In this document: in pieces, positions 15,999 to 25,156 of the stretch
Position numbering within the stretch: the first letter of the stretch is position 1
Layout of the letters: every line of letters begins with the position of its first letter
NCBI GenBank assembly: GCA_900114405.1
Contig: FOSY01000021.1
Location: 1-43,271 of the forward strand
DNA from: Lachnospiraceae bacterium KH1T2
Lineage (GTDB): Bacteria > Bacillota > Clostridia > Lachnospirales > Lachnospiraceae
Length of the DNA stretch: 43,271 bases
Direction: 5' to 3'
Notes under the pieces: generated by a model
What the model saw: only the letters and a program-made list of their open reading frames with translations
What the model was told of the DNA's origin: nothing
Databases searched by the model: none
Program-made: the position numbers and the translations under genes

Positions 15999-17264
15999 AT
16001 GAATGAAAGATGTATTTTTCATGTAGATGTTAATAGTGCTTTCCTTTCATGGTCTGCGGTGAAGAGGCTTAAGGAAGATCCGGAAGCGGTCGACCTTAGG
16101 AAGATACCGTCGGCTGTCGGAGGGGATGTCGAAACAAGGCATGGTATAATAACTGCCAGATCGATACCGGCAAAAAAGCTTGGTATAAAGACGGCAGAGC
16201 CTGTCGTTAAGGCACTTCAGAAGTGTCCTGATCTGGTGCTTGTTAAATCTGATTTTAAGACTTATCGAGAATATTCACATGAGTTCATCAAAATATTGAG
16301 GAAACATGCGCCGGTAGTGCAGCAGGCTTCAATAGATGAAGCATATCTTGATTTTACAGGAACGAAAGTGGCTTCAGACCCATGCAAAGAAGCTGCAGCT
16401 ATTAAAGATGAGATACGTGATTCGCTTGGGTTTACGGTGAATGTCGGTATCTCTGTTAATAAGCTTCTTGCCAAGATGGCAAGTGATTTTGAAAAACCTG
16501 ATAAGATACATACTTTGTACCCTGATGAAATAAAGGAAAAAATGTGGCCCCTGCCGATAGGTGACCTTTATGGCTGCGGAAAGAGAACTGCGGCTAAGCT
16601 GGAAAACTATGGCATAAGGACTATAGGAGAGGCGGCTGTCACTCCGTTAGAAGTCCTGATCTCTATACTTGGAGACAACGCAGGAGCGTATATTTACGAG
16701 AGTGCGAATGGTATAAGTGATTCGCCTGTAAGTGAAGAAGAAAGGGATGCAAAGAGTTATTCTAATGAATCTACGATCTCAGTAGATGTAGATGAGAAGA
16801 ACTTTGAGACTGTGGGGCTGCCGGTAGTTCATGAGCTTGCTGAGAGTGTAGCGAGACGCCTTGCGAGGGATGGTGTTTTTGCAGGAACGATAGAAGCGAG
16901 TGTTAAGACGGATGATTTCAGGCGGCGGTCACATCAAAGGAAACTCATAAATTCAACAAATGATGCAAATTTAATAGAAAAAACGGCAATTGGATTATTA
17001 GAAGAGATGCTTAAAGGGGACGAGGGACTGTTTTCAAAAGGTTTTAAGGTTCGGCTTATAGGAGTGGGCGGAACTAATCTTGATCGACAGGAATATCGTC
17101 AAATGACTCTTTTTGATCTCATGAAGGGGAATTCCATTTCTCTGAGCGATGAAATGAAGAAGCCTGATGAAGGCGAGGAAAGAAGGGCAAAGCTCAGAAA
17201 AATGATGAATGATATAAATTCACGCTATGGTGAAGATGCGGTCTTTAAGGGCCGTAAAAAGTAA
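15999..17264 (+). CDS. dinB: DNA polymerase IV, Y-family translesion polymerase
   Basis: A 421-residue Y-family polymerase. The catalytic acidic residues are Asp10 in FHVDVNSAFLSW and Asp113-Glu114 in ASIDEAYLDF. The palm, thumb (helix-hairpin-helix in YGCGKRTAAKLENYGIRTIGEA) and little-finger regions are of normal size. A C-terminal QMTLFDL is close to the QxxLF beta-clamp-binding consensus. It copies across damaged template at low fidelity. I prefer ATG 15999, which gives the normal N-terminus; a GTG at 15972 overlaps the cls stop and lacks a binding site. It lies between cls and the NRPS-like gene, in the same direction. No LexA box was seen upstream, and expression is probably from the cls promoter. 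Confidence 0.93.
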   Translation: MNERCIFHVDVNSAFLSWSAVKRLKEDPEAVDLRKIPSAVGGDVETRHGIITARSIPAKKLGIKTAEPVVKALQKCPDLVLVKSDFKTYREYSHEFIKILRKHAPVVQQASIDEAYLDFTGTKVASDPCKEAAAIKDEIRDSLGFTVNVGISVNKLLAKMASDFEKPDKIHTLYPDEIKEKMWPLPIGDLYGCGKRTAAKLENYGIRTIGEAAVTPLEVLISILGDNAGAYIYESANGISDSPVSEEERDAKSYSNESTISVDVDEKNFETVGLPVVHELAESVARRLARDGVFAGTIEASVKTDDFRRRSHQRKLINSTNDANLIEKTAIGLLEEMLKGDEGLFSKGFKVRLIGVGGTNLDRQEYRQMTLFDLMKGNSISLSDEMKKPDEGEERRAKLRKMMNDINSRYGEDAVFKGRKK

Positions 17265-17292
17265 CTATTTTTGGGAGGAGAGTATAAATACA

Positions 17293-20200
17293 ATGGATGC
17301 CGCAAAGACAAAAACTATTAGAGACCTTGTAAAAAATGCAGCAGCAGAGTATGGAAATCGCGTATTTTTGAGGTTTGAGGACAATGACAGTATTTATGAT
17401 GTTAAATACAGTGAGTTCGCCGAGGAAAGTGAGTGCGTAGCTGCATGGGCTGCTGCGGAGGAAAAGAAAGCAGGTCATCCGCTTCATATCGGTTTTTATG
17501 GCGGAAGTTCAAAGGAGTATCTGACAGCACTTTTTGGCGTGCTCATGAGTGGCAATGTCGTAGTGCCTATGGACATTCAGATGAGCCTTGAAGTCATGAA
17601 TGAAAACCTGTCAAGAGCAGCAGTGGACGTGCTTTTTTACGACTGGGAATATAAGGAAAGAGCAGAGATGATGCTTGGAACATGCGCAAGCCTTGGGAAG
17701 ATATATTCTTTCGCTTCAGGACGTAATAGTGCATCTCTGAAAGACATTCTTACTGAGTATAGGGGTAAGAGCTTTAATGAAGAATTCAGCACAAACCGCT
17801 GTGCTATGATCTTATACACATCAGGAACTACAGGCAGATCTAAGGGCGTAATGCTCTCACAGGGAAATCTTATAGATAACTGTTTTGCGTCAGACCTTCC
17901 GGGAAAGCAGGACAGTGAAGTTTATCTTTCAGTTCTTCCGCTACACCACGTTTTTTGTATAGATGATGACATGCTTATGGGCATGAGATATGGCAGCACT
18001 ATATGCTTAAATAAAGACTTAAAGAAGATGGTGGATCATCTGCGCTTATTTAAGCCCACAAGTATGCGGCTTGTGCCGATGATGGCGAAGTCCTTGATGA
18101 ACAGGATGAAGCTTCTTGAAATGCAGCACCCGGAGAGGGATAAGAAGGAAATTGCTGCAGAAGTGCTCGGCGAAAATATGCACAGGATAACGACCGGAGG
18201 AGGCTATTTATCACCGGAGCTTGCTGAGGATTACAGAAGATTTGGGATAGAGATAGGTCAGGGATATGGCATGAGTGAGTGCTCTCCGAAGATTGCTGCG
18301 CCGGATTGGGACAGGCCCGATAAAGTGGCTTCACTTGGACGACCGGTGAAGGGCTGCCAGATAAAGATAGTTGATGGAGAGATAGTCGTTAAGAGCCCTT
18401 CAGTGATGATGGGATATTATAAAGAGCCTGAGAATACAGCTGAGACGCTGGATGCAGAGGGCTGGCTTCATACAGGAGACTTGGGATATCTGGATGAAGA
18501 CGGATTCCTTTTTATGACAGGAAGAAAGAAGAACCTGATAATTCTCAGCAATGGCGAGAATGTTTCACCTGAGCAGATAGAGAAGTACTTCGATGATGAA
18601 GAGCTGGTTTCAGATATCATCGTTTTCGAAAACGGCGATAATATCGCGGCTGAGATATATCCGAATTTTGCGTATGCAGATGCCAAGGGTATAAGTGATA
18701 TAGAAACAGCGATAAATGATGTTGTCCGTAAGATCAATGAAAAACTTGCTTCTTACCAGAAGATAATCAGGTTAAAGATAAGAAAGAAGCCTTTTGAAAA
18801 GACGTCGTCACGAAAGATAATCCGTTCTAAATTCTTTTCTAATCGTGATAAGGAGAAAGAAACGCGTAAGGTAATGGAGCTTCCGGAAACGGATATCCAG
18901 CACAAGATATATGACATTGCGGTGGCATCCATCGGGCACAGTACTTTCGGAATCCGTATGAATCTTTATGAAGTGGGTATGGACTCTATGGGAAGTGTTA
19001 TGTTCCTTTCTGAGCTGTATAAGGAGCTTAAATTCTCTGTTACGTTAGAAGAGCTTATGGCAAATCCGACTATTGAGCTCTTGGAAAAGCTGTACTGGGA
19101 GAAGAATAATTCGGATAAGATCGACTATTCAAAGCGTGATGTTTATCCGCTGACTTCATTACAGACATATTTCGCTTATGTGATGAGAGGAAATACGACG
19201 GCGAATCTTCCATTCCTCTTTAAGCTGAGCCCGACTGTAGAGCTGAGAAGGCTTAAGAGTGCGGTCGAGGCACTTTTTGAGGTTCATCCGGAGCTTAAGG
19301 ATATCATACAGCCTGATGAGAGCGGCAAAGTGCTCATGAATTACAGAAAAGACGGAAGACACATCGAGATTCCTATAATCATCATTTCTGACAGAGGTTG
19401 GGAGGATGAAAAGAGGAGACTTTTAAGACCGTTTACATATAAGAAGGGTGAGAATCTTTTTCATATAGGAATTTACGAGACGGATTCTGCAAATTATCTG
19501 TTCTTTGATATCGCGCATATTTTGGGCGATGGAATGACGATGAATATCCTTTTTGAAGATCTGAACCGCTTATATAAGGGAGAAGTGCTTAAGCCTGAGC
19601 AGTACACATATTATGAATATATCCTTGACTATCTGGAACGCGAAAAGAACGGAACTAAGGAGAAGAATAAGGAATATTTCGAGCGATTGCTTAAGGGGAA
19701 AAAGGTAGATCGAAGCATACTTGTGCGAAGGGACTGCCACGACCTTGATACAGGAATCAGCAGCAGATGCGAGGGTATGTTTGACGGCATAAACAGGAAT
19801 GAGCTTTTGGGACTCTGCAAGAAATATGGAGTATCTGAAAATGTCATATTCCTTACAGCATTTAACTATACTATAAGCATTTTCATGGATGAAAATGATA
19901 CGGTAAGCACGAGTATTCACAGCGGAAGAACTGACAGCAGGTGGAATCGTCTCTCAGGACCGCTTTTCCTGACGTACTTTTTCAGATATACAAATATTCC
20001 GCATGAGACTGTTCCGAAGCTCTTAAAGCGAATGGCAGGACAGATAATGGAGACGATGAAATGCCATATGTCCACATTGCATGCGGATGAGATGTTCTTC
20101 CAATATCAGGGGGATATCCTGAATATCAATACCATAGGAGATGCACCGGCTGAGAGACAGAGGATAGTCCTTTCAAGCCTGCCGTTCCACATGATGGTAT

Positions 20201-20934
20201 ACGCTGAGAATGCAGGCTACAGATATGAAGTGCGTTACTGGGAGAACCGTTTTGATGAAGCGCTGATCGATGTATTTGTGAAGGTTATGAACTATGTGAT
20301 ACTTGCGATGTACACTGAGCCTTCTGTACGCAGGCTTAAGAAGCATATTCCGGAGAGCCTGTATCCGAAGCACTTCTATATAGAAGCAGGTAAGCTGAAT
20401 GCGGCAGCAGGTGAAGAGATAGTTTCGGGAGTAGGAGAAAAAGAGCTTGTACGGCCGTATGTTTTTGATGACCGCTACCAGAAGAAGCCATATGGTGCTT
20501 GGGGAGAGCTTTATATCCTTAATCATGAGGTGAAGGGCTGTACGGACAAAGTAGAGTATCCTTACGGCGGCGGAATGCTGTATAAAACAGGGCGTGTTGC
20601 AAGGATCACACCTGACGGATATGTTGATTTTATCGAAGATGCAGGACGTCGCGTTTTGAATGAGACGGTAGTTGGAAGAAGCTTTCCGGAACTTGGAAAG
20701 ATTGAAAATACTATTAAAGATTATCCTTCGGTATCGACAGCGGACGCATATGTGGTATACTCAGCTGATGACAATAAATTGCATGTAACTGCTGAGCTCA
20801 CATCAACTACGGATATTCAGTTTGCGGATATTTATAAATATGTAGTTGAGCAGCTTGGTCAGGGAAATGTGCCGGTTGATTATATTATCAACGGTAAGTT
20901 ATTTTCAGCAGTAAAGGAAGGCACTAGGAGTTAA
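17293..20934 (+). CDS. NRPS-like enzyme: adenylation - carrier - condensation - partial adenylation domain
   Basis: A 1213-residue multidomain enzyme. Adenylation domain (about 1-525): YTSGTTGRSKGV at 175-186, GYGMSE at 324-329, TGD at 394-396, TGRKKNLI at 409-416, and KTSSRKIIR with Lys508. Overall it looks closest to acyl-CoA/acyl-ACP ligases. Carrier domain: VGMDSMGS with phosphopantetheine Ser565. Condensation domain (about 617-1018): the motif reads AHILGDG at 741-747, so the catalytic second His742 and Asp746 are kept but the first His is Ala. The last ~140 residues resemble only the C-terminal part of a second adenylation domain (GELYI, YKTGRVARITPDGYVDFI), with no ATP loop. It probably loads an acyl or amino acid and joins it to an acceptor; the product is unknown. 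ATG 17293 has GGGAGGAG upstream. Its TAA overlaps the tatD ATG. No phosphopantetheinyl transferase, thioesterase or exporter adjoins. Confidence 0.82.
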   Translation: MDAAKTKTIRDLVKNAAAEYGNRVFLRFEDNDSIYDVKYSEFAEESECVAAWAAAEEKKAGHPLHIGFYGGSSKEYLTALFGVLMSGNVVVPMDIQMSLEVMNENLSRAAVDVLFYDWEYKERAEMMLGTCASLGKIYSFASGRNSASLKDILTEYRGKSFNEEFSTNRCAMILYTSGTTGRSKGVMLSQGNLIDNCFASDLPGKQDSEVYLSVLPLHHVFCIDDDMLMGMRYGSTICLNKDLKKMVDHLRLFKPTSMRLVPMMAKSLMNRMKLLEMQHPERDKKEIAAEVLGENMHRITTGGGYLSPELAEDYRRFGIEIGQGYGMSECSPKIAAPDWDRPDKVASLGRPVKGCQIKIVDGEIVVKSPSVMMGYYKEPENTAETLDAEGWLHTGDLGYLDEDGFLFMTGRKKNLIILSNGENVSPEQIEKYFDDEELVSDIIVFENGDNIAAEIYPNFAYADAKGISDIETAINDVVRKINEKLASYQKIIRLKIRKKPFEKTSSRKIIRSKFFSNRDKEKETRKVMELPETDIQHKIYDIAVASIGHSTFGIRMNLYEVGMDSMGSVMFLSELYKELKFSVTLEELMANPTIELLEKLYWEKNNSDKIDYSKRDVYPLTSLQTYFAYVMRGNTTANLPFLFKLSPTVELRRLKSAVEALFEVHPELKDIIQPDESGKVLMNYRKDGRHIEIPIIIISDRGWEDEKRRLLRPFTYKKGENLFHIGIYETDSANYLFFDIAHILGDGMTMNILFEDLNRLYKGEVLKPEQYTYYEYILDYLEREKNGTKEKNKEYFERLLKGKKVDRSILVRRDCHDLDTGISSRCEGMFDGINRNELLGLCKKYGVSENVIFLTAFNYTISIFMDENDTVSTSIHSGRTDSRWNRLSGPLFLTYFFRYTNIPHETVPKLLKRMAGQIMETMKCHMSTLHADEMFFQYQGDILNINTIGDAPAERQRIVLSSLPFHMMVYAENAGYRYEVRYWENRFDEALIDVFVKVMNYVILAMYTEPSVRRLKKHIPESLYPKHFYIEAGKLNAAAGEEIVSGVGEKELVRPYVFDDRYQKKPYGAWGELYILNHEVKGCTDKVEYPYGGGMLYKTGRVARITPDGYVDFIEDAGRRVLNETVVGRSFPELGKIENTIKDYPSVSTADAYVVYSADDNKLHVTAELTSTTDIQFADIYKYVVEQLGQGNVPVDYIINGKLFSAVKEGTRS

Positions 20935-21707
20935 TGATTTTTGATACACATGCTCATTATGATGATGCGGCGTTCGATGAGGACCGGGAAGAGCTTCTGG
21001 CAGGGTTTAGTGCAGCGGGAGTCAGGCATTTTGTAAATGTAGGAAATGACCTGGCATCGCTTGATACTACATTGGAACTTTGCAGGAAGCATCCGGAAAG
21101 CTTTGCAGCTTTTGGAATTCACCCGGCTGAGATCGCAGAACTTACAGAAGACGATATTGAGGGAATCAAGGAAAAGCTTGAAAGCTTTGAAAGAGCTGTA
21201 GCTGTCGGAGAGACAGGGCTTGACTATTGGGAAGAAGGACCTGATAAGGAACTTCAGAAAAGATGGTTTATCAGACAGCTTGACCTTGCAAGAGAGCTAA
21301 AGCTTCCTGTGATAATCCACTCAAGAGATGCAGCAGAGGACACTTACAATATACTTAAGGAACAGCATGGAGAGGAGATAGGAGGAGTGATCCACTGCTT
21401 CTCATATTCTCCGGAAATGGCACAGCTCTATGTTAAAATGGGATTTTATATAGGCATAGGCGGTGTGGTAACATTTAAGAATGCAAAAAAGGCAGTCGAG
21501 GTAGTAAGAGCAATCCCGCTTGAAAGGATCGTCTTGGAGACGGATTCGCCGTATCTTGCACCTACACCTTACAGGGGCAAGAGAAATTCTTCTGTGAATC
21601 TCACATATGTAGCAGAAAAGATAGCGGAGATCAAGGAGATAACGGCAGAAGAAGTATATGAGCAGACCTACCGGAATGCATTGGATTTATATAGGATAAA
21701 GGAGTAA
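20934..21707 (+). CDS. tatD: TatD family metal-dependent deoxyribonuclease
   Basis: A 257-residue TIM-barrel hydrolase of the standard TatD length. The metal-binding motif DTHAHYDD is at the N-terminus. GETGLDYW, VIIHSRDA, GVIHCFSY and LETDSPYLAP carry the remaining metal ligands and catalytic Asp. The family has 3'-5' DNase activity and acts in DNA repair or degradation. The start overlaps the stop of the NRPS-like gene as TAATG, implying translational coupling. RsmA/KsgA follows after seven bases, a pairing common in Firmicutes. Confidence 0.94.
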   Translation: MIFDTHAHYDDAAFDEDREELLAGFSAAGVRHFVNVGNDLASLDTTLELCRKHPESFAAFGIHPAEIAELTEDDIEGIKEKLESFERAVAVGETGLDYWEEGPDKELQKRWFIRQLDLARELKLPVIIHSRDAAEDTYNILKEQHGEEIGGVIHCFSYSPEMAQLYVKMGFYIGIGGVVTFKNAKKAVEVVRAIPLERIVLETDSPYLAPTPYRGKRNSSVNLTYVAEKIAEIKEITAEEVYEQTYRNALDLYRIKE

Positions 21708-21714
21708 GAGCAGG

Positions 21715-22587
21715 ATGGCAGATCTTGGAAATCCAACAAGAACACGTGAGGTCATGAAAGAGCATGACTTTGAAGTAAAGAAAAAATTTGGACAGAACTT
21801 TCTTATTGATGACAATATCCTTAAAAGAATAGTGTCTTCATCAGGTACGACTAAGGATGATTTTGTCTTAGAGATCGGACCGGGAATCGGTACAATGACG
21901 CAGTATCTGTGTGAGGCGGCAAGAGAAGTTGTTGCAGTCGAAGTGGATAAGAAGCTTATCCCAGTGCTTGGAGATACGCTTGCAGCTTATGATAATGTGA
22001 CGGTTATCAATAATGATATTCTTAAAATGGATATCGCTGCATTGGCAGAAGAGAAGAATGGCGGAAAGCCTATCAGAGTAGTGGCAAATCTTCCATATTA
22101 CATCACAACACCAATAATCATGGGACTTTTTGAAAGTCACGCACCGATAGCGAGCATCACTATCATGATACAGAAGGAAGTTGCGGACAGGATGAAGGCG
22201 GGCCCGGGAAGTAAGATATACGGCGCACTTTCACTTGCGGTTCAGTACTATTCTGATATAGAGATAGTTGCTGAAGTACCTCCTTCATGCTTTATGCCGG
22301 CACCGAAGGTCGGTTCTACGGTAGTTCATCTGGTAAGAAGTGCTGAGCCTAAGATAAAGGTAAAGAATGAGAAGCTTCTTTTTGCGCTTATAAGAGCTTC
22401 CTTTAACCAGAGGAGAAAAACTCTGGCAAATGGACTTAAAAACTCACCGGAATTAAATATGACACGTGAGCAGGTGCTCGAAGGAATTGAATTTATCGGC
22501 AAAAAGCCAACTGTACGAGGCGAGGAATTAAGCCTTGAAGAGTTCGGTAAATTAGCGGACTTTTTTGACAGTGCCAATGCGCTGTGA
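21715..22587 (+). CDS. rsmA: 16S rRNA (adenine1518/1519-N6)-dimethyltransferase
   Basis: A 290-residue methyltransferase, also known as ksgA. It has KKFGQNFLIDD at the N-terminus, SAM-binding motif I VLEIGPGIGTMTQYL, acidic VEVDKKL, and catalytic motif IV NLPYYITTPI. The C-terminal helical domain ends with an FNQRRKTLANGL segment typical of the family. It dimethylates two adjacent adenines in 16S helix 45 during late 30S assembly. The start lies seven bases after tatD, with GGAGTAAGAGCAGG as binding site. Loss usually gives kasugamycin resistance. Confidence 0.96.
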   Translation: MADLGNPTRTREVMKEHDFEVKKKFGQNFLIDDNILKRIVSSSGTTKDDFVLEIGPGIGTMTQYLCEAAREVVAVEVDKKLIPVLGDTLAAYDNVTVINNDILKMDIAALAEEKNGGKPIRVVANLPYYITTPIIMGLFESHAPIASITIMIQKEVADRMKAGPGSKIYGALSLAVQYYSDIEIVAEVPPSCFMPAPKVGSTVVHLVRSAEPKIKVKNEKLLFALIRASFNQRRKTLANGLKNSPELNMTREQVLEGIEFIGKKPTVRGEELSLEEFGKLADFFDSANAL

Positions 22588-22660
22588 TAAACTCAAAATA
22601 AAATTATAAAGTACTGAAATGAATACATTAACTTGAAAATTTAGCAGGGGTATCAAAGAG

Positions 22661-25126
22661 TTGGATCGTTATGAATACAAAGTGCGTGTGGCACAGATAA
22701 AATCACTGATCTCAAATCGTGATTTCTATGAGGCAATGAACATTGCCGACACGATCGACTGGCGCAGAGTCAGAAGCATATCGATGCTATGCACAGTCAG
22801 TGAGATTTATAAGGTTAACCGAAGATACGAAGATGCGAGAGGAATCTTACTAATGGCATATAGACGATATCCGGAAGGGCGGACTATTGTCTATGCGCTC
22901 TGTGAGCTTTCCATCAAACTCGGAGAACTTCCTGAAGCGGTAAAGTATTTAAAGGAGTATATGCGTCTTGCTCCGGGAGATCCCGGAATATATATACTCC
23001 AATACAAGCTTTATCAGTCGCAGGGAGTTGGACTTGAGGAATGCATTCAGGTATTGGTTAAATTAAAAGAAGCGGAGTACCAGGAACGCTGGGCATATGA
23101 GCTTGCGCTTCTTTATCACAAAAATGGACAGATAAGAGAGTGCATCGATGAGTGTGATGAGCTTATCGTATGGTTTGGAAGGGGCAGATACGTTACGAAA
23201 GCCATGGAACTCAAGATGCAGCATGCTGATCTTACAGAAGATCAGAAGCGAAAGTATGCTCTTAGGAATGAGCCTGACAAGACGCCGTCCGAGCTTTTGG
23301 AAGAGGATGATGATCTTGAAGAGGATGAACAGCTAGCTGAAGAGCCGGAGGAAGAAGCGGAAGAGAGTCTTCAGGAAGAGAGCCTTCCGGAAGAGGAAGA
23401 GCCGCAGGAAGAACCGGTAAATCCGATGTTCACAGGAAGTTTTGAAGCAGAAGAAGAGCCGGAAAAGCCGGCAAGTGAAGTGGAAGATATCGTAAAAACT
23501 GCTTCGACAGGACCGATCTCTATACAGATCAAGCAGATCGACCCTTCTAATCAGCCGACTAAGAGGATTCCGCAGAAGGAGATTAATCAGGCTATCAATG
23601 CTGAGGATATCGAGATCAAGCCTGTTAACATGAGTAAATACAGCACGATGAATCTTCAGGCAGAAATCCGGAAGAATCTTGCTGAGTTTGCCATGAAAAC
23701 AGGACAACCGCTTAGGGAAAAAGAGGAAAAGATCATCCCGACAGCGAAAGTACTTCCGCTCAGAGATCCGCAGGAAATGCGTGAGCGCTATCAGACGGAA
23801 GCCTACGAAGAGCCTGAAGAAGAGGAAAATACGGGAGAGGAAGCTTCTGAAGAGACAGTTTACGAGCCTTCTGAGAATATTTCGTATGAAGCAGAGGAAG
23901 TTGAGAATACTGCGGAAACATATGAAATGGATGAAGAGCCGGAAGAGCTGCCTGAGGAAGAGGAGACTTACAGGACTTTTGAGAAGCCTTATGAAGATGA
24001 GGAAGTCAACGAAGACGCTGATGAGGCTGATGAAGAAGAGGAAGTCGAGGAAGATTCTGAGGAATCCTATGAAGATGAGGAGACTGACGAGGATTCTGAC
24101 GAAGTCGATGAAGAAGAGGAAGCCGACGAAGACGCTGACGAGGCTGATGAAGAAGAGGAAGCCGACGAAGACGCTGACGAGGCTGATGAAGAAGAGGAAG
24201 CTGACGAAGATTCTGATGAGGCTGATGAAGATGAGGACGCCGGGTATGGTTCTGCAGAATCTTATGAGGATGACGAAGCGGAAGATGAAATCACTGAGGA
24301 TGATCCGCCGAGAGAAATAGAGAAACCGGTGATACGTACAGGTGCGAAGAAGAAGTATGCTGTTCCGAAACCGAAGGAAGTTGATGGATTCAGCGACGAG
24401 GAAAAAGAAATCTTTGCGGATTTCCTTCCTATGCACAAACTTCCGGAAATAATTCGTGAAGCGCTTGATAATATCACGATGGAAGGTAAATGCGGAAATG
24501 TCATCATCACAGGTAATGAGGAAAAAGCGAGAATCAATCTTGCAGCGGCTATTTCAGCGGATCTCAGGCTGAATAATGAGGATTTCCTTGGAAAGATCGC
24601 ACGTATAAAGGCTGATCTTTTTAATACAAAGGATATAGACAAGGCTTTAAGAGCACTTGACGGAGGTGCGCTTGTTATTGAGAGGGCAGGCGATCTTTCG
24701 GATGAATCGTTGGATAAGATACACGATCATCTTCTTAAGCAGGATACGAGCATAGTTGTATTTATGGAGGATGCGCGCCTTGCTATGAAACGTGCTGAGT
24801 CAGATCATGCATGGATGGATGATATTTTCAGTGTAAAGATAAATATTCCGACATATACTAACGATGATCTTGTTTTCCATGCAAGGGAGTATGCTAAGGA
24901 AAATGAGTGTACTATCGATGATATGGGTATCCTTGCTCTGTACACAAGGATAGATGAGCTTCAGACAGCGGAGCACTATGTCACGATAAATGAGGTGGAG
25001 AAGATCGTAGACGAGGCGATCAAGCATTCTGAAAAGCATTCTATCAAGCATGTTTTTGAGATGATCGTCGGAAAACGTTATGATCAGGATGATTACGTAA
25101 TTCTCAAAGAGAGAGATTTCATTTAA
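22661..25126 (+). CDS. Large protein with TPR-like N-terminus, acidic repeats and degenerate AAA-like C-terminus
   Basis: An 821-residue protein I cannot name. Residues ~1-200 are helical and TPR-like (FYEAMNIADTIDW, EDARGILLMAYRRYP, PEAVKYLKEYMRLAPGD). Residues ~211-252 and ~383-553 are strongly acidic and probably unstructured, including three 13-residue repeats DEEEEADEDADEA. Residues ~576-821 resemble an AAA+ domain of the SpoVK/CbbX kind: NVIITGNEEKARINLAAAI stands where a Walker A loop would be but lacks GK[ST], and GGALVIERAGDL stands for Walker B without the DE pair. So nucleotide hydrolysis is unlikely. TTG 22661 is the chosen start, with AGGGG 11 bases ahead. It lies between rsmA and glgB in the same direction. 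A scaffold or adaptor role is only inference. Confidence 0.7.
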   Translation: MDRYEYKVRVAQIKSLISNRDFYEAMNIADTIDWRRVRSISMLCTVSEIYKVNRRYEDARGILLMAYRRYPEGRTIVYALCELSIKLGELPEAVKYLKEYMRLAPGDPGIYILQYKLYQSQGVGLEECIQVLVKLKEAEYQERWAYELALLYHKNGQIRECIDECDELIVWFGRGRYVTKAMELKMQHADLTEDQKRKYALRNEPDKTPSELLEEDDDLEEDEQLAEEPEEEAEESLQEESLPEEEEPQEEPVNPMFTGSFEAEEEPEKPASEVEDIVKTASTGPISIQIKQIDPSNQPTKRIPQKEINQAINAEDIEIKPVNMSKYSTMNLQAEIRKNLAEFAMKTGQPLREKEEKIIPTAKVLPLRDPQEMRERYQTEAYEEPEEEENTGEEASEETVYEPSENISYEAEEVENTAETYEMDEEPEELPEEEETYRTFEKPYEDEEVNEDADEADEEEEVEEDSEESYEDEETDEDSDEVDEEEEADEDADEADEEEEADEDADEADEEEEADEDSDEADEDEDAGYGSAESYEDDEAEDEITEDDPPREIEKPVIRTGAKKKYAVPKPKEVDGFSDEEKEIFADFLPMHKLPEIIREALDNITMEGKCGNVIITGNEEKARINLAAAISADLRLNNEDFLGKIARIKADLFNTKDIDKALRALDGGALVIERAGDLSDESLDKIHDHLLKQDTSIVVFMEDARLAMKRAESDHAWMDDIFSVKINIPTYTNDDLVFHAREYAKENECTIDDMGILALYTRIDELQTAEHYVTINEVEKIVDEAIKHSEKHSIKHVFEMIVGKRYDQDDYVILKERDFI
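24107..24223 (+). repeat. Three tandem 39-bp units encoding acidic 13-residue repeats
   Basis: Units at 24107-24145, 24146-24184 and 24185-24223. The first two are identical and the third has a few silent and one or two coding changes. All preserve frame, so copy number can change without disrupting the gene. More diverged relatives extend upstream to about 24000. Confidence 0.9.
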
Positions 25127-25156
25127 ATAAATTTTATATCGGGGGAAAATTGAATT

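Noticed and set aside
24000..24240. Possible CRISPR-like direct repeats
   Set aside because: Contiguous 39-bp units without spacers, in frame in a coding gene: an amino-acid tandem repeat.
23781..24320. Lys/Arg/Met-rich frame on the plus strand inside the same gene
   Set aside because: Frame-shifted reading of the acidic repeat region; no start signals and low-complexity composition.
23333..24436. Long minus-strand open frame (367 codons) opposite the acidic protein, rich in Phe, Leu, Ile and Arg
   Set aside because: It is the mirror of GAA/GAG/GAT-rich repeat codons on the plus strand, has no binding site, and its composition is an artefact.
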